A stretch of 64,000 bases of DNA, taken from contig NZ_JANBVS010000002.1 of NCBI RefSeq assembly GCF_024586915.1, positions 248,001 to 312,000 of the forward strand. The letters run 5' to 3'. The stretch is from Bradyrhizobium sp. SRS-191. GTDB lineage: Bacteria; Pseudomonadota; Alphaproteobacteria; Rhizobiales; Xanthobacteraceae. Position 1 is the first letter of the stretch. Each line of letters begins with the position of its first letter. Below, one piece after another: positions 52,449-60,877 of this stretch. Both the position numbers and the translations under genes were made by a program. Below the pieces are notes generated by a model. The model was not told the origin of the DNA. It made no database searches and was given only the letters and a program-made list of their open reading frames with translations.

Positions 52449-55400
52449 GTCGGTTGCCCCTCCGCCAGCAGCCGCTCCAGCATCCGGTTGACCTCGTCGC
52501 CCGACATCACCTCGACCATGCGACGCGCCTCCTCGCTCACCGGTCGGACCAGATCGACAGCAGGAGAGGCTGTACTCGGCGGCTGCGCGGCAGCGAGATG
52601 ATCAAGCGCGGCCGCGAGCCGAGCCGGAGTGGTGTGCGCGAACAACAGATCGGGCGTGACCGGCAATGCGAAGCGCAGCCGCAGGCGTGAGACGACCTGG
52701 ATGGCCTGCAGCGAGTCGCCGCCGAGATCGAAGAAGTCACCGTCGTGAGGCAGATCGGACCGCCCGAGCACCTCGGCGAAGATGTCGCGAATGCCGTGCA
52801 CGCGATCCGTCGCACCGCCGACGACAGCATCATTCGCGGTGGCGGCGTGTCCGGCCAATGCAGTCCAGCGCGCAAGGCGTTCGTCGAGATCACCGCCGCA
52901 GACGACGAGCTGGCCAGTCAATCCTCCGGCCACGACACGCTCGATGGCGTCGATCGCTTGCGACGTCGTGAGCGCGTAGCCCGCCGACGCGACGTCGTCA
53001 GCATCCAATCCTTCCGACCACGCGTCCCAGCACAGCGAAGCCCAGCGGCCATCACGCTCTGCATAGGCGTCGAGCCAGGCATTCGCCGCCGCGTAGGAGG
53101 AGAAGCCGAGCCCGCCGAGCAGCGAGGCGAGCGACGACATCAGGATGCGCACACTGAGCTCGCGCTTGCCGAGCACGTTGTCGAGCGCTTGCACGCCCGC
53201 GACTTTTGCCGCGAGCATACGCTTCGACGTGGCCTCGTCAGTGTCATGAATGGATGCGAAGGCGCGGGTCTCGGCGGCCATATGAATGATGCCGTCGAGC
53301 GGGCCGAACGTCGCTTCGGCGGCGACGACCGCGCTGTTGAGGGCGTCGCCGTCAGTGACGTCGCACGAGAACGCCTGGGCAGAACCACCTTGTGCCGTCA
53401 CGTCTTCAAGCCGGCGGACGATGTCATCGGGCACCGAGCGGCCGAGCAGCGACAGGCGGGCGCCGTGCCGGCTGGCAAGCTCGCGCGCCACGGTCAGGCC
53501 GAGCCGGCCGAGACCGCCGGTGATGAGATAGTGCCCGTCGAGCTTGGCGGTCTTATCGACGGCGCCGACCGGACGGAAGCTGCGTTCCAATACGCGGTCG
53601 CCTCGCAAGGCAGAGATGGAGGCGCCCGACGCGGCGCAGGCGGTGACGATAGCAGCATTTCGCACGTCACGGCCGACATCGAGGATGCGCACCGTGACGT
53701 TCGGCTGTTCCTGACCGAGCACAATGGCCGGCCCGAGCATCAGGGCGACGTCCGGATCGGGACGGTCCGTGTTGTCGACCGCGAACGCATCACGTGCGAG
53801 CACGGCCAGGTCGATGGGGGCCGCGACGTTGGCGGCTTCCAGCGCGGCTCCGATCCGGAGCAGTGACCGATAGCCGCGCTCGCGTGCATCGCCGCTCACG
53901 TCCTGCAGCAGCGCGAGGTGCACGATGCGGTCGGGGACCCCGGCACGCAGGTGCGCGATCAATTCGCCATGGTCGGTAGTCGCCGACACCTGCATTAGCC
54001 GTCCACCGGCCCGGTCGATGGCGGCAGCGATGGTCCGGGTGAGGTCACCCCCGGCGTCACCAACGATCCAGGTCATTCCGTCCAGCGCACGCGGGACACG
54101 TCGTGGCCTGCGCTCCCAGGCCGGCACGAACAGGATCTCGCTTTGTGCAGACGGTCGGCCGGCAGGAGGCGGCGCCGACAGCGCGAGATCGGCGATCATG
54201 TCGACAGCGTAGCGGGTCGCCCGGAAAGGATAGGGCGGCAGTGACACCGGCTGTTGCTGTCGGCTCTCGTTGAAGGCCTGCCAATCCAGCTCGCAGCCCT
54301 GCGCATAAAGTTCGGCAATCGCCGTATAAGTGGCGCGCGCCTCGTCGATGTCGGCGGACGACGGCTGCGGTAGCATGGCGACGATCTCGGTGTCGGGCGT
54401 GCGTGCGGCGTGCCGGCGCGCGAAGCCGCCCAGAACTTTGCCTGGCCCCATCTCGATCAGGATATGAGGTTGCTGCGCCAGCACGGACGCCAGCCCGTCC
54501 AGGAAGCGCACCGGCGAGAGCGCCTGGAGAATCCAGTAGGCAGGATCGCAAGCCTCTGCGCTGCTGAGCCAGCCGCCATGGACATTGGAAGCGATCGGGA
54601 TGCGCGGTGCAGCCAGCGGCGTCCGCGCGAGCGTCGACCTGAAGGTGTCGAGCGCGGGCTCCAGCAGGTGCGAATGGAAGGCGCGGCTGGCGGGCAGCCT
54701 CCGCGTCTGCACGCCCATCGCTCTCCAGCGCGCGTCCTGCTGCTCGATCGCCTCGGGCGTGCCGGAGATCACGCATTGCGTCGCTGTATTCACGGCGGCG
54801 AGCCGCAGGTCGGGACCGAGCTTGCCGACTCCGGCTTCGCCGAGGGCGACCGCGAGCATCGCGCCGGCAGGGCTCGCTTGCATGGCCTCGCCGCGCGCCA
54901 CCACCAGCGCCAGGGCGGCGTCTTCCGACATGACTCCGGCAAGGCAGGCCGCGGTCAGCTCGCCGATGCTGTGACCGATCAGGCACGCCGGGAGCAGTCC
55001 CCAATGCATCAAGAGTCGGCCGAGCGCATATTCGATCACGAACAGCGCCGGCTGGGTCCACCGGGTGTCGCCGAGGGCGGCCGTATCCAGGCGGCCAATT
55101 TCGATCACCTGCCGGATATCGGTGCCGGTCAGCCGCAGGATCGTTGCGGCACACCGATCGACGACATCCTTGAAGCGCGGCTCGGTGCGGAGCAGGCCGC
55201 TGCCCATGGCGATGAATTCCGCGCCCTGGCCGGGAAACATGAAGCACAGCGGGCGCTTCGTGGCGCCGACGCGGCTCGAGATCACCGCGCCATTGCCATT
55301 GCAGATATCGCGAGCTTCGCTGGCCGTTGCCGCGACGACGGCGCGTCGCCGGGGGAAGTGGCGCCGCCGCGTCTGCAGCGTGAAGGCGACGTCAGCGATG

Positions 55401-56836
55401 TCGGGCGGCTGCGAAGCCGACAGCGTGGCGCCGAGCCTGTGGACCATCGTATCGGCGACGTCATCGTCCGGCGCCGAGAGCGGCAGGATCAACGGACGCT
55501 GGTTTGCCGTCTCCCGAACGACTGGCGCGGGCGCTTCCTGCAGCACGGCATGGGCATTGGTGCCGCCGATGCCGAAGGAGCTGACGGCCGCGAGCCGCGC
55601 GCGATCCGACGTCCAGGGCTGTAGACGGTCGTTGATGGCAAAACGCGTGCGGCCCAGCTCCAGCTTGGGATTGGCGCTGCGATAATGCAGCGTCGGCGGG
55701 ATCTCTCGGTGGTGGAGTGCGAGCGCCGCCTTGATCAGGCCAGCGACGCCTGCGGCGGCCTTGAGATGCCCGACATTGCTCTTCAGCGATCCGATCCAGC
55801 AGCGGGTCGCTCCCGGCTCTGCCGGCCCGAATGCCTCGGCGAGCGCGGCGATCTCGATCGGATCGCCCATCACGGTGCCGGTGCCATGCGCCTCGATGAA
55901 GCCGATCTCGGATGGATCGACGCCAGCCACCTTGCGCGCCAACGTCAGCACATCGGCCTGACCCTGAATGCTGGGGGCCGTAAAGCCGACCTTGCGGCCG
56001 CCATCATTGTTGATCGCGGTGCCGCGGATCAGCGCATAGATGCGATCGCCGGCCTCGAGCGCATCCTCGATCCGCTTGAGTGCGATGACGCCGACCCCGT
56101 TCGACGGCAGGGTGCCCGCTGCGTCGGCATCGAACGGCCGGCAGCAGCCATCCGGCGACTCCACCGAACCATGCGCGAAGGTATAGCCCTCGGCATTGGG
56201 CGTGCTGATCGACACGCCACCGGCCAGCGCGAGATCGGATTCAAACGTCAGCAGCGACTGGCAGGCCAGGTGAACCGCGACCAGCGAGGTCGAGCAGGCG
56301 GTCTGTACGGTCAGGCTCGGTCCGCGCAGATCAAGCTTGTAGGAGACGCGGGTGGCGAGGAAATCCGGGCTGTTGCCGAAGAAGACCGGTGTCGACTTCG
56401 CGGCTTCCACAACATCACGCGTGCGCGCGAGCAGGGCAGCCTGGTGGCTCTGCTCGGCCTCGCCGGCGAACACACCGATCCAGCCCTTGAACGTCGCGGG
56501 ATCGCAGCCGGCATCTTCGAGCGCGTGCCAGCAGCTCTGCAGAAACCAGCGGTGCTGCGGATCGAGATAGGCGGCCTCGCGCGGCGCAATGCCGAAGAAC
56601 TCCGCATCGAAGCAGTCGCCTTCCTCGATCAGGCCCTTGGCTGGGACATAGTCGGGATGGTCGACCAGCGATGCGGGAAGTCCAGCCGCGATCAGCTCGT
56701 CGCGCGAGAGGCGGCGCACGCCATCGCGCCCCTCGCGCAGCAGCGACCAGAACGCTGCGATATCGGCGGCGCCGGGGAAACGCCCGGCCATGCCGACGAT
56801 TGCGATGCTGCCGGGGGGCACGGACGCCGACGTCAT
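52445..56836 (-). CDS. PKS module, KS-AT-KR-ACP, malonyl-type AT
   Basis: 1463 residues. KS with 'TACSTSLV' (Cys near 178), 'EAHGTGT' and 'KSNVGHLKAA'; AT with 'GHSIGELTAA' near 620 and 'RAFHSHLLEP' near 719, the AFH pattern of malonyl-CoA domains; KR with 'GGLGRLGLTVA' near 1109, 'LMSSLAS' and 'SSYAAANAW' near 1252; ACP 'LGGDSLQAI' near 1372. No DH or ER, so it should add two carbons and leave a beta-hydroxyl. It is the first synthase gene of the operon, but its KS is not a KSQ and no acyl-loading domain precedes it, so it most likely accepts a peptide from another protein. Confidence 0.94.
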   Translation of the reverse strand: MTSASVPPGSIAIVGMAGRFPGAADIAAFWSLLREGRDGVRRLSRDELIAAGLPASLVDHPDYVPAKGLIEEGDCFDAEFFGIAPREAAYLDPQHRWFLQSCWHALEDAGCDPATFKGWIGVFAGEAEQSHQAALLARTRDVVEAAKSTPVFFGNSPDFLATRVSYKLDLRGPSLTVQTACSTSLVAVHLACQSLLTFESDLALAGGVSISTPNAEGYTFAHGSVESPDGCCRPFDADAAGTLPSNGVGVIALKRIEDALEAGDRIYALIRGTAINNDGGRKVGFTAPSIQGQADVLTLARKVAGVDPSEIGFIEAHGTGTVMGDPIEIAALAEAFGPAEPGATRCWIGSLKSNVGHLKAAAGVAGLIKAALALHHREIPPTLHYRSANPKLELGRTRFAINDRLQPWTSDRARLAAVSSFGIGGTNAHAVLQEAPAPVVRETANQRPLILPLSAPDDDVADTMVHRLGATLSASQPPDIADVAFTLQTRRRHFPRRRAVVAATASEARDICNGNGAVISSRVGATKRPLCFMFPGQGAEFIAMGSGLLRTEPRFKDVVDRCAATILRLTGTDIRQVIEIGRLDTAALGDTRWTQPALFVIEYALGRLLMHWGLLPACLIGHSIGELTAACLAGVMSEDAALALVVARGEAMQASPAGAMLAVALGEAGVGKLGPDLRLAAVNTATQCVISGTPEAIEQQDARWRAMGVQTRRLPASRAFHSHLLEPALDTFRSTLARTPLAAPRIPIASNVHGGWLSSAEACDPAYWILQALSPVRFLDGLASVLAQQPHILIEMGPGKVLGGFARRHAARTPDTEIVAMLPQPSSADIDEARATYTAIAELYAQGCELDWQAFNESRQQQPVSLPPYPFRATRYAVDMIADLALSAPPPAGRPSAQSEILFVPAWERRPRRVPRALDGMTWIVGDAGGDLTRTIAAAIDRAGGRLMQVSATTDHGELIAHLRAGVPDRIVHLALLQDVSGDARERGYRSLLRIGAALEAANVAAPIDLAVLARDAFAVDNTDRPDPDVALMLGPAIVLGQEQPNVTVRILDVGRDVRNAAIVTACAASGASISALRGDRVLERSFRPVGAVDKTAKLDGHYLITGGLGRLGLTVARELASRHGARLSLLGRSVPDDIVRRLEDVTAQGGSAQAFSCDVTDGDALNSAVVAAEATFGPLDGIIHMAAETRAFASIHDTDEATSKRMLAAKVAGVQALDNVLGKRELSVRILMSSLASLLGGLGFSSYAAANAWLDAYAERDGRWASLCWDAWSEGLDADDVASAGYALTTSQAIDAIERVVAGGLTGQLVVCGGDLDERLARWTALAGHAATANDAVVGGATDRVHGIRDIFAEVLGRSDLPHDGDFFDLGGDSLQAIQVVSRLRLRFALPVTPDLLFAHTTPARLAAALDHLAAAQPPSTASPAVDLVRPVSEEARRMVEVMSGDEVNRMLERLLAEGQPT

Positions 56837-58050
56837 GTGGCGCCAGCCGCGCGCGCGATGGAGTTGCCGGCAAAGGCGGCGGCGAATCCGATCAGCGCGC
56901 TCACGAGCATCAGGCTGAAGATCGGCGCATGCTCGACGGTTTCGATCACTCCGGCCGTGGCTGAAATCGCAGCCGCCAGGACCGTCATCAGGAACGTGAC
57001 GAGCGCCGATGACGTCGCAATGTCGCGCGTTGCCTCGCTGAGGGCCGCCGACCGGCCGACCACCACCGCCATGCCGAGCCCGAAGGTGAAGGTGCCGGCT
57101 GCGAGCAGGATCAACGTCACCGAGGGCTCTAGCACGCTGGTGAGCCAACCGGTTGCCGCGCCGATCACGGCGAGGCCGCAGCCGACGAGAATGTTGGCGT
57201 GAAGCGACAGCCATTGCCGCCGCAGCGATTCCCGCACCACGATCGATCCGATGATGAAGGGGAGAAAGGCTATGAAGGCCAGAATGCCGTAGGCATGCAC
57301 TGACACCTTCAGCTTGTGCATGAACAGGAACGGCGCGCCGATGAAGAAGATGGTCAGCGCACCGGTCAGGCACCCGATCATGGTGGCGTACAGCACCAGC
57401 CGCCGCTGGCCGAGCGCGATGCGATAGCTCTCCAGCGTCGCGACCAGATGCGGTCGGGTCTTGTCCTCGTCGACCGGCGGCGTCAGAGTTTCCGGGCTGA
57501 CGAAGGCAAACGGCCCCAATGCGAGCACGACGGCTGCCAGCACCGCGAAAAGGCCGCGCCAGCCGAGCGTGCCGACCAGCGACGTGCCGATGATAGGGGT
57601 CAGTGCGGAGGCGAGCGCCAGTGCCGTCCCAAGCCGCGCGAGGATCATCAAGGTCGCCTGCGCATCCCGGCTGTCGCGGATCATCGCCTGGCCGACCGTC
57701 GGCAGGACGCCGGCGCCGACCGATAGAATGAAGATGCCGACGAACACGCCGGCTACGATCTGCGCCACCGCAGCCGTGACGGCGCCGACCGCGAGCAGCG
57801 CGATGCCCCCGATCAGCACGGGGCGGCGGCCGAAACGGTCGGCGAGGGGACCAACCACGATCTGGACCGAGGCATAGCCCGAAAGAAAAACGCTCATCAG
57901 CATCTGCGAACGGCCAGCGGAAATCTCAAAGTATCGACCGATCTCCGGCAGGGCCGGAGCAAAAACGAAATTTGATAGCTGCGACATGACGATGGCTGCA
58001 CCTGCCAGCGTCGGAATGAAGCGTGTATCGAGCTTGAGAGCTTCGCTCAT
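56833..58050 (-). CDS. MFS exporter, Bcr/CflA-like multidrug subfamily
   Basis: About 405 residues with 12 predicted membrane helices. 'GPLADRFGRRPVLIGG' is the loop 2-3 signature, and 'FAPALPEIGRYF' near the N-terminus is typical of the Bcr/CflA drug-exporter branch. First gene of the NRPS/PKS operon and overlapping the first PKS by 4 bases, it is the likely product exporter and self-protection. Start chosen at ATG 58050 (MSEALKLD); a GTG at 58074 is an alternative. Confidence 0.92.
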   Translation of the reverse strand: MSEALKLDTRFIPTLAGAAIVMSQLSNFVFAPALPEIGRYFEISAGRSQMLMSVFLSGYASVQIVVGPLADRFGRRPVLIGGIALLAVGAVTAAVAQIVAGVFVGIFILSVGAGVLPTVGQAMIRDSRDAQATLMILARLGTALALASALTPIIGTSLVGTLGWRGLFAVLAAVVLALGPFAFVSPETLTPPVDEDKTRPHLVATLESYRIALGQRRLVLYATMIGCLTGALTIFFIGAPFLFMHKLKVSVHAYGILAFIAFLPFIIGSIVVRESLRRQWLSLHANILVGCGLAVIGAATGWLTSVLEPSVTLILLAAGTFTFGLGMAVVVGRSAALSEATRDIATSSALVTFLMTVLAAAISATAGVIETVEHAPIFSLMLVSALIGFAAAFAGNSIARAAGAT

Positions 58051-58135
58051 TTGTCCGACGGAGTTGCCGCACACCGAATCATGACAACAGACTATCCGAT
58101 TAGAAGACGCGTCCTTGTGAACTATCGCATAAGTC

Positions 58136-58154
58136 GCACCATATAATTTGGTGC
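58136..58154. promoter_or_regulatory. dyad with embedded TATAAT upstream of the operon
   Basis: Arms gcacca (58136-58141) and tggtgc (58149-58154) flank 'tataatt', giving a 19-base symmetric site 86 bases upstream of the exporter start and about 300 bases upstream of the divergent transferase. The related dyad ggtgc-gtcg-gcacc is at 58335-58348. A regulator site in the divergent control region is plausible; the rest of 58051-58455 is AT-richer and shows no gene. Confidence 0.45.
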
Positions 58155-58455
58155 AAAGGCGAACAAGGACGCGGCGCTGTTGTGCACAGCCGCGGCAACT
58201 ACCAGCCGTCGCTCAGGTCTAAAGAGTCGCAGCTCCATTGAAGCAACTGATGGATTTGGCGCGAAGCCATGGTCGGCCTAGGCGACTGAGGCACTGACGA
58301 CGGTAGTGCGAGATCATACGAAGATCAGTCTAGTGGTGCGTCGGCACCGATAGTTGTGTACGATGATGTGAGTAGGGAGGGTCTCAGCTGGTCCGGCCCC
58401 GTCGATCAAACGCCCGGCAGGCCATGCTAGCCCGGCATCACGTACAGAGTTCTAC

Positions 58456-59109
58456 ATGACGGCGATAACGACGCTGTTTCGGTGCCCGGTTGCGGTGAAG
58501 GCGTCTGGGCTGTTGACGGCCGAGGCGGACCTGTTTCCTGAGGAGCGCGCCTTTATCCGTGCTGCCGTGCCGAAGAGAAGGGCCGAATTCGCGACCGCGC
58601 GGATCCTGGCGCGGAAGGCGCTCGGCACGCTCGGTGCGGTGCCCATCCCGCTCGTGCCGCGACCAGACCGCGCGCCGACATGGCCGTCTGGCTATACGGG
58701 CAGCATCTCACACTGCGACAATTTTTGCGCCGTGGTCGTGGCGCGGAGCCGCGACGTGGTCTCGCTCGGCCTCGACGTGGAGAATCGGCGCGAACTCGAT
58801 CGGACGATGCAGGAGTTGGTGCTGACCCCAGCAGAACGGCAATGGGCTGCGGTTCAGCCCGAGGCGCTCCGGCCGACCCTGCCGATCCTGATCTTCAGCG
58901 CCAAGGAAGCCTTCTATAAATGTCAGTATCCAGTCACGCGCGGCTTTCTCGACTTCCAGGATGTCGAGCTGGCGATCGACTGGATGTCGGGGACGTACAC
59001 GGCGCGCGTTCTCAAGCCGGAATGGCCGGCGGCGGTCGCCTGTTTGTCCGGACGCTTTCTGATCGATGATGATCGGGTCGGCTGCGGCGTCGAACTCTTG
59101 CCGGGCTGA
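58456..59109 (+). CDS. 4'-phosphopantetheinyl transferase (EntD/Sfp type)
   Basis: 217 residues with the expected motifs: 'TGSISHCDNFCAVVV', 'SLGLDVENRREL' (Mg-binding Asp and Glu) and 'FSAKEAFYKCQYP'. It moves phosphopantetheine from CoA to the conserved Ser of carrier domains. Divergent from the NRPS/PKS operon, it is the obvious activator of its seven PCP/ACP domains. Spacing of 405 bases leaves room for a shared control region. Substrate preference cannot be read. Confidence 0.93.
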   Translation: MTAITTLFRCPVAVKASGLLTAEADLFPEERAFIRAAVPKRRAEFATARILARKALGTLGAVPIPLVPRPDRAPTWPSGYTGSISHCDNFCAVVVARSRDVVSLGLDVENRRELDRTMQELVLTPAERQWAAVQPEALRPTLPILIFSAKEAFYKCQYPVTRGFLDFQDVELAIDWMSGTYTARVLKPEWPAAVACLSGRFLIDDDRVGCGVELLPG

Positions 59110-59148
59110 TTGCCGAGCGCATCCCAGGGTTGGGTCCGCGGAGACGAG

Positions 59149-59168
59149 GCCGCAAAGAATTTTGCGGC
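59149..59168. terminator. stem-loop after the phosphopantetheinyl transferase
   Basis: Eight perfect pairs (gccgcaaa / tttgcggc) around 'gaat', 39 bases after the stop. A second small inverted repeat (gtctcg-ac-cgagac) lies at 59185-59198. Confidence 0.6.
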
Positions 59169-59215
59169 GACCAGATTCTGGAATGTCTCGACCGAGACGC
59201 ATGTTACCGCAGTCG

Positions 59216-59286
59216 CTAAACATGATGCGCCGCGGTATCGGCCGAAACGGGCTTGACATGTTTAGTGTGTGCCAATCTACTAAACA
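59216..59286. promoter_or_regulatory. overlapping operator arms at the ABC importer promoter
   Basis: Three related half-sites: ctaaacatg (59216-59224), catgtttag (59257-59265), and actaaaca (59279-59286). The middle one forms a perfect 9-bp inverted repeat with the first and a perfect 8-bp one (tgtttagt / actaaaca, 12-base spacer) with the third. The second pair straddles the promoter -10 box, a classic repressor position. A LacI-, DeoR- or GntR-type sugar regulator is likely, but it is not encoded here. Confidence 0.65.
59253..59281 (+). promoter_or_regulatory. sigma70-type promoter of the ABC importer operon
   Basis: A perfect TTGACA -35 box at 59253-59258 is followed, after 17 bases, by tctact (4 of 6 matches to TATAAT) at 59276-59281. 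Transcription would begin near 59288, giving a leader of about 145 bases before the binding-protein gene. Confidence 0.6.
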
Positions 59287-59431
59287 AAATACTTAACTCG
59301 GGCGATTTGATCCGAGGGCATGGGGAAACGCCTGCGGCTCCCGCTGTCGTTGTGACGGCGCATCTCGCTGCGGGCAGAGATCGCCGTGATCCGTGACAAA
59401 GCGGGCGGCGCCAACAGGGAGGGAGTGCCAG

Positions 59432-60763
59432 ATGAAGTTGCTGCAGACATTTGCACTGACGGCGACCGTCGCCGTCGCGACAGTGCTCGGCGCATCCGCG
59501 CCGGTGCGTGCCGAAGGAAAGACGATCACGCTGTGCTGGGCGGCGTGGGACCCGGCCAACGCGCTGGTCGAGCTGTCCAAGGACTTCACCGCCAAGACCG
59601 GCGTCAACATGAAGTTCGAATTCGTGCCGTGGCCGAACTTCGCCGACCGCATGCTCAACGAGCTCAACTCCAAGGGCAAGCTGTGCGACCTGATGATCGG
59701 TGACTCCCAGTGGATCGGCGGCGCCGCGGAGAACGGCCAATACGTCAAGCTCAACGAGTTCTTCGACAAGGAAGGCATCAAGATCTCCGACTTCATGCCG
59801 GCCACTGTCGCCGGCTATGCCGAATGGCCGAAGGGCTCGCCGAACTACTGGGCGCTGCCGGCGATGGGCGACGCCAACGGCTGGACCTACCGCAAGGATT
59901 GGTTCGCGCGGCCGGAGATCCGCGAGGAGTTCAAGAAGAAGTTCGGCCGCGAGCTCGAGGTGCCGAAGACGCAGGAAGAGCTGAAGGACATCGCCGAGTT
60001 CTTCCAAAAGCGACAGATCGACGGCAAGACCGTCTACGGCGCGGCGATCTTCACCGAGCGCGGCTCGGAGGGCATCACCATGGGCGTGACCAACGCGCTC
60101 TACCCGTTCGGCTTCAAGTATCAGAACCCGAAGAAGCCGTATGACATGCAGGGCTTCGTCAACTCCGACGACGCGGTGAAGGGCCTCGAATTCTACAAGG
60201 CGCTCTACAAGTGCTGCACGCCGCCCGGCTATTCCAACGGCTACATGCAGGAGGGCCTCGACGCCTTCAAGTCCGGGCAGGTCGCGCTGCAGATGAACTG
60301 GTTCGCGTTCTTCCCCGGTCTCTACAAGGACCCGAATGTCGGCGGCGACAAGATCGGCTTCTTCGTCAATCCCGCGCAGAAGGAGAAGGGCTCGCAGCTC
60401 GGCGGGCAGGGCATCTCGGTCGTGGCCTATTCGCCGAACCGCGCCGAGGCGCTGGCCTACATCAAATGGTTCGCCTCGCTCGATACGCAGAAGAAGTGGT
60501 GGGCGCTCGGCGGCTATAGCTGCCACAAGGGCGTGCTGAACGACCCCAACTTCAAGAACACCGCGCCGTTTGCCGCCGACTTCCTGGTGGCGATGGACCA
60601 GGTCGTCGACTTCTGGGCCGAGCCGTCCTACGCCCAGCTGCTGCTGGCCATGCAGAAGCGTGTCCACGACTACGTCGTCGCCGACCAGGGCACGGCCAAG
60701 GGCGCGCTCGACGGGCTGATCGCCGACTGGACCAAGGTGTTCAAGGAGGACGGCAAGCTCTGA
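59432..60763 (+). CDS. ABC importer substrate-binding protein, family 1 (carbohydrate type)
   Basis: 443 residues. Signal peptide 1-28 (ending APVRAEG), then a two-lobed binding protein: 'KTITLCWAAWDPANALVELS', 'LCDLMIGDSQWIGG', 'YWALPAMGDANGWTYRKDWF' (core ALPAMGDANGW), and 'VALQMNWFAFFPGL'. Conserved aromatic residues would stack on a sugar. Periplasmic. Start at 59432 has an excellent ribosome site (gggagggag). It is followed by a hairpin at 60802-60822 and the permeases. Sugar not identifiable. Confidence 0.92.
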   Translation: MKLLQTFALTATVAVATVLGASAPVRAEGKTITLCWAAWDPANALVELSKDFTAKTGVNMKFEFVPWPNFADRMLNELNSKGKLCDLMIGDSQWIGGAAENGQYVKLNEFFDKEGIKISDFMPATVAGYAEWPKGSPNYWALPAMGDANGWTYRKDWFARPEIREEFKKKFGRELEVPKTQEELKDIAEFFQKRQIDGKTVYGAAIFTERGSEGITMGVTNALYPFGFKYQNPKKPYDMQGFVNSDDAVKGLEFYKALYKCCTPPGYSNGYMQEGLDAFKSGQVALQMNWFAFFPGLYKDPNVGGDKIGFFVNPAQKEKGSQLGGQGISVVAYSPNRAEALAYIKWFASLDTQKKWWALGGYSCHKGVLNDPNFKNTAPFAADFLVAMDQVVDFWAEPSYAQLLLAMQKRVHDYVVADQGTAKGALDGLIADWTKVFKEDGKL

Positions 60764-60801
60764 TCGCCGCTCGTGAGCGCAATGCGAAACGAAGACCTGA
60801 T

Positions 60802-60822
60802 CCGGCAGGCCTCGCCTGCCGG
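60802..60822 (+). promoter_or_regulatory. intercistronic stem-loop after the binding-protein gene
   Basis: Nine perfect pairs (ccggcaggc / gcctgccgg) around a 3-base loop, 38 bases after the binding-protein stop. Such stems protect upstream mRNA or partly terminate, giving more binding protein than permease, as in other sugar importers. Confidence 0.7.
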
Positions 60823-60877
60823 GTTGGACCACCGGCCTCCGAGCCATGCCGTAGCAGCCAGTGAAGCAGTCCCTCGC

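Larger units (their letters stand above)
25417..58050 (-). other. NRPS/PKS biosynthetic gene cluster (single operon)
   Basis: Fourteen genes run on the minus strand from an MFS exporter to two methyltransferases. Ten junctions are 4-bp stop/start overlaps and the other three have gaps of 3, 12 or 13 bases, so this is very probably one transcript of about 32.6 kb. Seven carrier domains, five adenylation domains (two Ile/Val-like and one related loading code, one Pro-like, one Phe-like), two KS-AT-KR-ACP modules, one in-line N-methyltransferase and one terminal thioesterase are visible. No epimerase, cyclisation, oxidase or dehydratase domain is seen. No regulator lies inside it. Product is inferred in the findings. 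Confidence 0.93.

Noticed and set aside
52445..56836. The first PKS as an acyl-loading starter because it is the first synthase gene
   Set aside because: Its KS has the normal active-site Cys and there is no loading AT, CoA-ligase or starter C domain, so it more likely elongates a peptide supplied in trans.
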